This document shows positions 1 to 5,985 of a stretch of 7,682 nucleotides of DNA, piece after piece. The DNA comes from Verrucomicrobiales bacterium (GTDB taxonomy: Bacteria; Verrucomicrobiota; Verrucomicrobiia; Verrucomicrobiales; V1-33). Position 1 is the stretch's first letter, and every line of letters starts with the position of its first letter. Made by a program: the position numbers and the translations under genes. Under the pieces are notes generated by a model. The model saw only the letters and a list, made by a program, of their open reading frames with translations, did no database searches and had not been told where the DNA came from. The DNA lies in contig JAQGPD010000508.1 in NCBI GenBank assembly GCA_028293305.1, positions 1 through 7,682 on the forward strand. Reading direction: 5' to 3'.

Positions 1-240
1 GATGAAGCCGAGTGCATAGGCGGCGTCGCCATAGGTGCTGCTTCCACCATCAAAAGCGATGGCGGTGGCCACACTTCCGTTTTGATCGTCTCCAGCCCGT
101 AGACGCATATCCACTGTGCCTGCATAGTCATTCTGACCTTGTTGGAAAATGACCTGGACCGGATCCGCGGAGGCGGAAAGGGTGGACGCGGCAAGCAGGG
201 CCGAAGCGGTGAACCAATTGAGGGAGAAGGGTTTTTCCAT
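1..240 (-). CDS. Exported protein, DNRLRE-like N-terminus (partial, runs off left edge)
   Basis: The reverse strand is open from an ATG at 240-238 to position 1, giving 80 codons without a stop; the rest of the gene lies outside the window. The first 25 or so residues form a textbook Sec signal peptide: a charged start (MEKP), a hydrophobic stretch (FTASALLAASTL) and a SASA cleavage site before DPVQ. The mature part begins VIFQQGQNDYAGTVDMRLR. I recognise this pattern from the start of DNRLRE/CBM96-type domains in secreted proteins, where a 'QQG.N.Y.GT.D' strand is followed by a short metal- or sugar-related beta-sandwich repeat. A GGAAGG ribosome-binding sequence (249-254, reverse strand) sits 8 bases before the ATG, which supports this start. 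Export and the reading frame are fairly secure. The family call is tentative because most of the protein is missing. Proteins of this kind in Verrucomicrobia-like bacteria often end in a PEP-CTERM sorting signal, which cannot be checked here. Confidence 0.7.
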   Translation of the reverse strand, partial: MEKPFSLNWFTASALLAASTLSASADPVQVIFQQGQNDYAGTVDMRLRAGDDQNGSVATAIAFDGGSSTYGDAAYALGFI

Positions 241-380
241 GCGGCAGCCCTTCCACCATGACCCCGCCGGCGGCAAATTGCGTCGGGTGAATAAACCGAC
301 ACATTTGCTATTCATGGAAACTTCACACAACAGCCGAACGGTTTTGACGAAATAGCGGTTTATGCTTTATTCATACTTTT
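241..380. promoter_or_regulatory. Divergent intergenic region with probable promoters for both flanking genes
   Basis: These 140 bases separate two divergent start codons and are clearly more AT-rich in their right half than the genes around them, so promoters in both directions are expected. A TTGACG sequence at 344-349 resembles a -35 box for the plus-strand gene, followed by AT-rich sequence to 380, but no convincing -10 box stands at the standard distance; TTTATT at 366-371 is the nearest and is poor. Two dyads are visible: the palindrome CCGCCGGCGG at 264-273 and the pair GTCGG (282-286) / CCGAC (296-300) around a 9-base loop. Either could be an operator or simply a leader hairpin of the minus-strand gene. 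The promoter calls are inference. Confidence 0.35.
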
Positions 381-1466
381 ATGAGTTCAGCGTCCCTCAC
401 CTCCACCCGGAAAACCGCCTCCGCCGGCTGCCTGATTCCTTTCGGTTTGATTTTCCTGGCAGCCGGGCTGGCGGTCTGTTGGTTCTCCTGGGCCAGGCTC
501 CTGACAAAAGTCGCGGAGGTGCGCAAATGGACAGCGACCCCTTGTCAGGTGACTCAATGGGAAACGGCGGTCAACTCATCCGGGGGAGAAGTTTATAGTG
601 TCTCGCCGAAGCTGGCCTATCAATATCAGGCGGGAGGAAAATCCCTGACAGGAACGACCTATGACGTGGCGGAATCGACCACCCCCACGCTGAACTCGCT
701 GGAGGAGGAAGGCGTGGCGGCGCGGCGCGGACCGGCGGTTTGCTATGTGAATCCGGCGCATCCGGAGGAGTCCACTTTCATCAAGCCCACCTATCTGATA
801 GGCGGCGCGGTGCTGGCGTTCGGCGCGGTCTTCGCGGCCGTGGGCGGAGGACTGGTCCTGGCCGGCATTGCGGGCATCCTGCGCCGGTTGGCGGGCGGGT
901 CCGCGTCCGGCGGAATGTCGAAGGGATGCGCCGGCGGGATCGTGGCGCCTTTGTTGAGCCTGGTGTTCGCTGTGGCGGGATTCGCGGTGTGGAAGTTCGC
1001 CATCCACAACCAGCCGGACTGGGGCGCGATCAGTCAGCGCATGGTGGAAGTGCCCGCCAAAGTCCTCGCCAGCGGCGTCAGCAAACACACCAGCAGCGGC
1101 AAAAACAGCTCCACGAGCTACAAAGCCAAAGTGGCTTTTGAATATGAATACAACGGCCGCGTTTGGCGCTCGGGTTGGTTGAATTTCGACCAGGGATCGA
1201 CCTCCAGCAGCAACTCAGCCAAAGCCTACGAGGCGGCGGCCCGTCATCCCTCGGGCAGCAGCACGAAGGCCTGGGTGGATCCGGTGGCACCCTGGCAGGC
1301 GGTGTTGGAAAAAACCGGCGGCAACCGCTGGTGGCTGTGGATTTTCCCTATCATCTTCGGCGGGATCGGGGTGTTGGGATTGTTGGGTTGGCTGTTTAAA
1401 ATGACCGCCCTGGGGAACGCGCTGTTCGCCACGCGGCGTCTGCCCGGCGGTGGTTCCGGGATGTAA
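381..1466 (+). CDS. Membrane protein with two tandem DUF3592 units
   Basis: This 361-residue protein of unknown function has four hydrophobic segments, at about residues 17-38, 137-166, 183-207 and 318-340. They flank two soluble loops (about 45-135 and 215-312). Each loop has the DUF3592 pattern: a strand with a Y-x-Y motif followed by a glycine (AYQYQAGGK near 79-87; FEYEYNGR near 253-260) and, later, a 'V-x-Y-N-P-x-x-P' type ending (CYVNPAHPEES near 121-131; AWVDPVAPWQA near 297-307). The whole is therefore an internal duplication of TM-loop-TM. The second loop is rich in serine, threonine and asparagine. The ATG at 381 has no Shine-Dalgarno sequence: the upstream bases are T- and A-rich, so the mRNA may be leaderless or rely on an unstructured start. 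No later in-frame ATG would leave the first helix intact. DUF3592 proteins have no established biochemical role known to me; membrane location is the only firm inference. The loops probably face the same side, since two helices separate them. Confidence 0.75.
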   Translation: MSSASLTSTRKTASAGCLIPFGLIFLAAGLAVCWFSWARLLTKVAEVRKWTATPCQVTQWETAVNSSGGEVYSVSPKLAYQYQAGGKSLTGTTYDVAESTTPTLNSLEEEGVAARRGPAVCYVNPAHPEESTFIKPTYLIGGAVLAFGAVFAAVGGGLVLAGIAGILRRLAGGSASGGMSKGCAGGIVAPLLSLVFAVAGFAVWKFAIHNQPDWGAISQRMVEVPAKVLASGVSKHTSSGKNSSTSYKAKVAFEYEYNGRVWRSGWLNFDQGSTSSSNSAKAYEAAARHPSGSSTKAWVDPVAPWQAVLEKTGGNRWWLWIFPIIFGGIGVLGLLGWLFKMTALGNALFATRRLPGGGSGM

Positions 1467-1481
1467 AACGGCATTGCCCGG

Positions 1482-1506
1482 CGCGTCCTCCGGGGCGAGG
1501 GACGCG
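1482..1506 (+). other. Strong GC-rich hairpin between the DUF3592 gene and mfd
   Basis: CGCGTCCTC (1482-1490) pairs with GAGGGACGCG (1497-1506) as nine base pairs with one bulged G, closing a six-base CGGGGC loop. It lies 16 bases after the stop of the membrane-protein gene and 6 bases before the mfd ribosome-binding site. There is no run of T after it (the sequence continues TTCCTC), so it is not a classical intrinsic terminator. It may attenuate read-through, protect the 3' end of the upstream mRNA, or modulate access to the mfd ribosome-binding site. Confidence 0.5.
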
Positions 1507-1512
1507 TTCCTC

Positions 1513-1518
1513 AAGGAG
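1513..1518 (+). promoter_or_regulatory. Ribosome-binding site of mfd
   Basis: AAGGAG lies 5 bases before the ATG at 1524 and is the best Shine-Dalgarno match of the plus-strand genes here. It fixes the start of Mfd, which is a little shorter at its N-terminus than well-known homologues. Confidence 0.75.
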
Positions 1519-1523
1519 AAACG

Positions 1524-4500
1524 ATGGGAGTGCTGACGCCGGAGTATAAAGAGTCGCCGAAGACCTGGGACGAGGTCGCGGCGGGGCGGGAGTGGTGCGC
1601 CCGCGCGGCGGAGGCGGCGGTTTTCCAAAAGAAGCTGGCGACGGTGGCGGCAGGTCCGGCGAAGCGTGGAAAAACCAAACGCGTGGTGCTGGAGCAGGTC
1701 TCGGACGCGGCCCAGGGATTCGCCGTTTCCATGGTCCTGCACCGCTTGGAAAATGAGCAGACGCCGCGCCGGGTCTGGGTCCTGGCGCGGGATTTGAAAG
1801 CACAGGAAATCCTGTCACAGGACCTGGCGACGTGGTGGGGCGTGGCGATTTTTTTCCCGGAGGCGGAGGAGCTGCGGACGGAGGACTCCCTGCCGGACCT
1901 GGAGGCGCAGGCGGAGCGTCTGGCCCTGCTGCAAATGCTGGCGGAGCCGGCCGCGAAAACCGAGGTTTTGTTATTGAATGTGGCGTCGCTTTCCGAAATG
2001 GTGCCGCCTCCCGGCGCGCTCGCGGCCTCACGCCTGACGTTGCGCGCGGGCATGGAAATCGAGTTGGAATCCGTGGTGAAACAACTGGAGACCGCCGGCT
2101 ACGAACGCCAGCCGCAGGTGGGCGAGCGCGGGCAATTCGCGGTGCGCGGCGGCATTCTGGATGTCTATGCCTGGCAAAGCGAACTGCCGCTGCGGGCGGA
2201 GTTTTTCGACCGCGAGGTGGAGAGTCTGCGCACCTTTGATCCTGACAGCCAGGTGTCCGTGGGCAAGCTGGAGGAGGGCTCGATCTTGCTCAAAGTGGAT
2301 GGCGGAGGAGGAGGAGAGGAGGGCGGCCTGGTTTTGTTATCGGAGTGCATCGGAAAAGGCGATGTGGTCATCGCGGTGGATCCGGAGACGGACCTGCCGG
2401 AGGCGACGGTTTGGATAGGATCGGGCGCGGATCCGGCGGCGGTGGCGGTGGAGGATGCGCGCACGGCTTGTGAGGATTTGCCCATGGGGGAATTCGATGC
2501 CGGGGACTTCGTGGTGCATCAGGCGAGGCGTTCGGAGTTCGTCGCGCAGCTGCAGCGCTGGCATGCGGAAGGCTGGCGGGCGGTGATGTTTTTCAATAAC
2601 GAGGGGGAGATCGAGCGGTTCCGGGAAATGATGGAATCGGAGGCCTTGGAGCAGGAGATTTTGGAGACCAGGCTGGGTCGGGTGAGCCGTGGATTCAGCG
2701 TGCCTTCGGCAAAGCTGGCGGTGCTGAGCGATGCGGAGATTTTCGGCCGCTATCAACACAGCCGCGCGCGCCGGCTCATCAGCGGCACGCGCCGGCAACG
2801 CTCGCGGAAGGCGCCGTTGGATTTGTCGGACATCGCGGACGGCGACTTCGTGGTGCACCAGGAATACGGCATTGGAAAATACCGCGGGCTCATCCAGCGC
2901 GCCGCCCCTAACGGCTTGGAGGAGGACGTGGTGGTGCTGGAATATGCGGACGACAGCAAGCTCTATGTCCCCCTGCCCCAAGCCTGGATGATCAGCCGTT
3001 ATGTCGGCGTGGGGAAACGCACGCCGGACCTGAATACGCTAGGCGATGGACGGTGGACGAAAACGAAAAAAGCGGCGGAGCGTTCCATTTTTGAATACGC
3101 CGAAAACCTGCTGGGCATGCAGGCGCAGCGGCAAACCGGAAAAGGTTATGCGCACCCGCCGGACACACGATGGCAGGGGGAATTCGAGGGCTCGTTTTTA
3201 TACAAGGAAACCGTGGACCAGCTGCGCGCGATCGAGGACACGAAGCGTGACATGGAGGACGAGCGTGCGATGGACCGGCTCATTTGCGGGGATGTGGGAT
3301 TCGGAAAAACAGAGGTCGCCATCCGCGCCGCGTTCAAAGCGGTGATGGGCGGAAAACAGGTCGCCATGCTGGCTCCCACCACCGTGCTCAGCCAGCAGCA
3401 CTATCAAAATCTCCGCGAGCGGTTTTCCGACTATCCGGTCCGGGTGGAAGTGCTGAACCGGTTCCGCAGCGCGGCGGAATCGAAGAAGGTGCTACAGGCT
3501 CTGGCGGCGGGGGATGTGGATGTTTTGGTGGGGACGCACCGGCTGATTTCGAAGGACGTGCACTTCAAAAACCTGGGCCTCGCCATCGTGGACGAGGAGC
3601 AGCGCTTCGGCGTGAAGCATAAGGAAAAATTCAAGGAGCTGTTCCATCTAGTGGACGTCCTGACACTTTCCGCCACGCCCATTCCGCGCACGCTTTACAT
3701 GGCGTTGATGGGCGTGCGCGACATGAGCACCATCGACACGGCGCCACCCAACCGCACGCCGGTGGAGACGACCATTTGCGCCTACGACGAACGCGTGGTG
3801 AAGCGCGCGCTGGAGCGCGAATTGAAACGCAAAGGCCAGGTTTATTTCCTGCATAACCGCGTCGCCAGCATCGAGCGCACTGCTGACAAAATCCGCTCGC
3901 TTTGCCCGCCCGGCACCCGCGTGGACGTGGGCCACGGCCAGATGGAGGAGGGGATGCTGGAGGATGTCATGGCGCGGTTTGTGAATGCTGAAACGGATGT
4001 CCTGGTGAGCACCACGATCATTGAAAGTGGCATCGATATTCCCAACGCCAACACCATCATCATCGACCGCGCGGACCTTTTCGGCCTGGCGGATCTCTAT
4101 CAACTCCGGGGCCGCGTGGGCCGTGCCGGGCACAAGGCGTATGCTTTTCTGATGATCCCGCGCAGTCAGATGACGACCGGCGATGCCAGGAAACGCATCA
4201 ATGCGATGAAGCAATACACGGCCCTTGGCTCCGGTTTTAAGATCGCCATGCGCGACCTGGAAATCCGCGGCGCAGGCAATTTGCTGGGCACGCAGCAAAG
4301 CGGACATATCATCGCGGTGGGTTTCGAGATGTATTGTCAGATGCTGAAATCCGCGGTCAACAAACATCAGGGCAAACGCGCCACCGGCCGGGTGGAAACG
4401 GTCATGGCGATCGACTTCGTGGCCTTCAATGAAGCTGCCTGGCTGGAGGCCAAGGACAAAAAACTGCCGGCTTTTATCCCCTCAAGTTACATCACGGAAC

Positions 4501-4814
4501 CCACGCAGCGCATCCCTGCCTATCGTCAAATCGCGGAAGTCACCAGCCTGCGCGAGTTGGCGGAACTGACCCGCCAGTGGCGCGACCGCTATGGCCGGCC
4601 GCCGCATTCCGTGGAGAATCTGCTGCGCTGCACCGAGCTGAAAATTCAAGCGCATAACAAAGGAATAACAACTGTCGAGATCAAGGACCACAAGTTGATG
4701 TTGTCGAAAAACGGGGACTTCATCCTCATCGGCGGCAAGTTCCCGCGCCTCCGCGAAAAGGCCGCGCCGGTGCACCGGTTGGAGGAGGCGCTGAATCTTT
4801 TGAAGCAACTTTGA
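1524..4814 (+). CDS. mfd: Transcription-repair coupling factor Mfd
   Basis: Mfd is a cytoplasmic DNA translocase that pushes stalled RNA polymerase off damaged template and recruits UvrA for nucleotide excision repair. At 1096 residues it is slightly shorter than the roughly 1150 of E. coli Mfd. The N-terminal UvrB-like module is clear (FAVRGGILDVY at 205-215, then EFFDREVESLRTFDP) and lacks a working ATPase site, as in the family. A Gly/Glu-rich linker (259-268) leads to a variable middle domain. The RNA-polymerase-binding domain starts at about 437 (GDFVVHQEYGIGKYRGL, 440-456). The RecG-like motor follows: Walker A GDVGFGKT 589-596, DEEQ 690-693, SATPIPRT 716-723, motif V TTIIESGIDIP from 830, and motif VI QLRGRVGRAG 860-869. 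The C-terminal regulatory TRCF domain covers about 965-1096. All motor motifs are intact, so the enzyme should be active. Start support comes from a good AAGGAG site. The 57-base gap to the upstream gene leaves it open whether mfd has its own promoter. Confidence 0.97.
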   Translation: MGVLTPEYKESPKTWDEVAAGREWCARAAEAAVFQKKLATVAAGPAKRGKTKRVVLEQVSDAAQGFAVSMVLHRLENEQTPRRVWVLARDLKAQEILSQDLATWWGVAIFFPEAEELRTEDSLPDLEAQAERLALLQMLAEPAAKTEVLLLNVASLSEMVPPPGALAASRLTLRAGMEIELESVVKQLETAGYERQPQVGERGQFAVRGGILDVYAWQSELPLRAEFFDREVESLRTFDPDSQVSVGKLEEGSILLKVDGGGGGEEGGLVLLSECIGKGDVVIAVDPETDLPEATVWIGSGADPAAVAVEDARTACEDLPMGEFDAGDFVVHQARRSEFVAQLQRWHAEGWRAVMFFNNEGEIERFREMMESEALEQEILETRLGRVSRGFSVPSAKLAVLSDAEIFGRYQHSRARRLISGTRRQRSRKAPLDLSDIADGDFVVHQEYGIGKYRGLIQRAAPNGLEEDVVVLEYADDSKLYVPLPQAWMISRYVGVGKRTPDLNTLGDGRWTKTKKAAERSIFEYAENLLGMQAQRQTGKGYAHPPDTRWQGEFEGSFLYKETVDQLRAIEDTKRDMEDERAMDRLICGDVGFGKTEVAIRAAFKAVMGGKQVAMLAPTTVLSQQHYQNLRERFSDYPVRVEVLNRFRSAAESKKVLQALAAGDVDVLVGTHRLISKDVHFKNLGLAIVDEEQRFGVKHKEKFKELFHLVDVLTLSATPIPRTLYMALMGVRDMSTIDTAPPNRTPVETTICAYDERVVKRALERELKRKGQVYFLHNRVASIERTADKIRSLCPPGTRVDVGHGQMEEGMLEDVMARFVNAETDVLVSTTIIESGIDIPNANTIIIDRADLFGLADLYQLRGRVGRAGHKAYAFLMIPRSQMTTGDARKRINAMKQYTALGSGFKIAMRDLEIRGAGNLLGTQQSGHIIAVGFEMYCQMLKSAVNKHQGKRATGRVETVMAIDFVAFNEAAWLEAKDKKLPAFIPSSYITEPTQRIPAYRQIAEVTSLRELAELTRQWRDRYGRPPHSVENLLRCTELKIQAHNKGITTVEIKDHKLMLSKNGDFILIGGKFPRLREKAAPVHRLEEALNLLKQL

Positions 4815-4860
4815 ATCATAGGACCGGCTTTTTGGCGGAAGCGAATAACTGTTCATCATT

Positions 4861-4887
4861 CCAGTTCCTGGGCCTGGCGATTTTTTT
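4861..4887 (+). terminator. Possible weak terminator after mfd
   Basis: CCAG (4861-4864) can pair with CTGG at 4868-4871 or at 4874-4877, followed by seven T at 4881-4887, 67 bases past the mfd stop. The T-run is convincing but the stem is only four base pairs, so termination here would be inefficient if it occurs. Confidence 0.25.
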
Positions 4888-4937
4888 CTAATCGGTGGAA
4901 AGTTTCAGGGGGTTGGACGAAATGGTCGATTCCAGTC

Positions 4938-4958
4938 GGACAAAATGCCAGTTTGTCC
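4938..4958. repeat. Perfect inverted repeat upstream of the SurA-like gene
   Basis: GGACAAA (4938-4944) and TTTGTCC (4952-4958) are perfect inverse complements around a 7-base ATGCCAG spacer, 34 bases before the ATG at 4993. The size and symmetry suit a dimeric repressor operator or a leader hairpin. The left arm is also echoed by a direct repeat at 4915-4924. The sequence shows the symmetry; a regulatory role is inference. Confidence 0.5.
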
Positions 4959-4992
4959 CCGCTTCATCAGCCGCCAGCCGCCGAGTTTACCT

Positions 4993-5985
4993 ATGAAAAT
5001 GCTTTCCCTCATCCGAGCCGCCACCGCCCTTTTGGTCATGGGCTCCTGCCACGCCCTCGCGGCGGAGGCCACCAACGGCATCGCCGCCGTCGTGAACGGA
5101 CGCCCGATTCTCCGTTCGGAAGTCGAGGAGGTCATTAAAATGCAGGAGATGGAACTCCGCCGGAACATCGCTGACAAAGTCGAGCTGGACCGCGAGCTGG
5201 GCGAGCTGCAGAAAAAAGCGCTCGATTCCCTCGTGGAGCAGGAGCTGATCCTCAAGGAGTTTGAGCCCTTTGAAGCCAATTTCCGGGAAAAGGTGAATGC
5301 CTACGCCGACGAGTATATCAAAACCAAATTCATCCGCGACCTGTTCAAGGGTGACCGCGCGGAGTTCATGAAACAGCTCAACGCCAGCGGGATCAGCTAT
5401 AAAAAATTCCACGAGAAACAGCGCACGAATGTCATCATGCAGATGATGCGCGGGCAGAATGTGAAGGATGTCGGCTATGTGACCTCCGATGAAAAGGCCG
5501 CCTATCTCAAGGCGCACTCCGAGGATTTCCGTGAGGGCGATCAGCTGAAACTGTGGTCCATCTCCATCCCGAAAGTCAGTGAGGAAATCGGCACCACCCC
5601 GACCTCCCAGATGGCGCTGGCCAAGGAAATCCGCACCAAGCTGGGCCGCGGCGACGACTTCGCGACGCTGGCCCGGACCTATTCCCAGGACAGCAAGTCC
5701 TCCAACGGCGGGGACTGGGGCGTGATCACCAAAAAGGATCTCACCCCCCGCATGGCGAAACTCGTCTTTGCCCTGCCGGCGAAAAAAGTCAGTGATGTGG
5801 TGGAGTTCGAGGGCAATTATTACGTCTTTTATGTCGAGGCGAAAATCCCCGGCAAGATGCGTCCCCAGGAGGAAGTGGAGGCGGAAGTGGAGCGCCGTGT
5901 GCTGGGTGAAAAAACCAAAAAGGCCTACGACGAATGGATCGTGCAGTTGAAGCGCAAAGCGACTATCCGTTATGCGGGCAAGTGA
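4993..5985 (+). CDS. Exported SurA/PrsA-like chaperone, parvulin-family (peptidylprolyl isomerase) fold
   Basis: The 330-residue protein begins with a signal peptide (MKMLSLIRAATALLVMGSCH) ending in an ALA-AEA cleavage site near residue 23. VMGSC at 15-19 also fits a loose lipobox, so a lipoprotein is possible. Residues about 28-175 form a helical SurA N-like chaperone region, opening with the family-typical IAAVVNGRPILRSEVEEVI. One parvulin-type domain covers about 184-285 (FATLARTYSQDS at 223-234, NGGDWGVITKKDL at 238-250, then ALPAKKVSDVVEFEG). The two histidines usual in parvulins appear replaced: LWSISIP stands where an 'HIL' motif is expected, and GNYYVFYV where 'GYHII' is expected. It probably helps fold outer-membrane or periplasmic proteins, perhaps as a chaperone without strong isomerase activity. 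I chose ATG 4993 over 4945 because the longer form would place 16 non-signal residues ahead of the signal peptide and start inside a hairpin. The ribosome-binding site is weak. It overlaps pdxA. Confidence 0.88.
   Translation: MKMLSLIRAATALLVMGSCHALAAEATNGIAAVVNGRPILRSEVEEVIKMQEMELRRNIADKVELDRELGELQKKALDSLVEQELILKEFEPFEANFREKVNAYADEYIKTKFIRDLFKGDRAEFMKQLNASGISYKKFHEKQRTNVIMQMMRGQNVKDVGYVTSDEKAAYLKAHSEDFREGDQLKLWSISIPKVSEEIGTTPTSQMALAKEIRTKLGRGDDFATLARTYSQDSKSSNGGDWGVITKKDLTPRMAKLVFALPAKKVSDVVEFEGNYYVFYVEAKIPGKMRPQEEVEAEVERRVLGEKTKKAYDEWIVQLKRKATIRYAGK

Larger units (their letters stand above)
4815..4992. other. Intergenic region between mfd and the SurA-like gene
   Basis: This 178-base gap contains a possible weak terminator for mfd (4861-4887), a near-perfect direct repeat (GGACGAAATG 4915-4924 and GGACAAAATG 4938-4947, 9 of 10 matching) and a perfect inverted repeat (4938-4958). 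An in-frame ATG at 4945 lies in the loop of that inverted repeat, but the protein start is better placed at 4993. No convincing sigma70-type promoter could be picked out by eye, although the gap length and its AT-richer part suggest that transcription restarts here. Confidence 0.5.

Noticed and set aside
1653..1676. GPAKRGKT near the N-terminus of Mfd matches the Walker A pattern GxxxxGK[ST]
   Set aside because: It falls before the strand (RVVLEQ) where the degenerate P-loop of the UvrB-like module belongs, so it is more likely a charged linker that fits the pattern by chance. The real ATPase site is at residues 589-596.
1396..2053. Minus-strand open frames of 175-211 codons over the start of mfd
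   Set aside because: They are proline-, arginine- and alanine-rich with no domain. This is the usual signature of an antisense shadow of a GC-rich gene, and mfd on the plus strand is certain.
3648..4367. A 239-codon minus-strand open frame inside mfd
   Set aside because: It lies wholly antisense to the conserved helicase motifs of Mfd and matches nothing I recognise.
4945..4992. An upstream in-frame ATG giving a 346-residue SurA-like protein
   Set aside because: It would put 16 polar residues ahead of a complete signal peptide and starts in the loop of an inverted repeat. ATG 4993 gives a canonical MK-type signal peptide.
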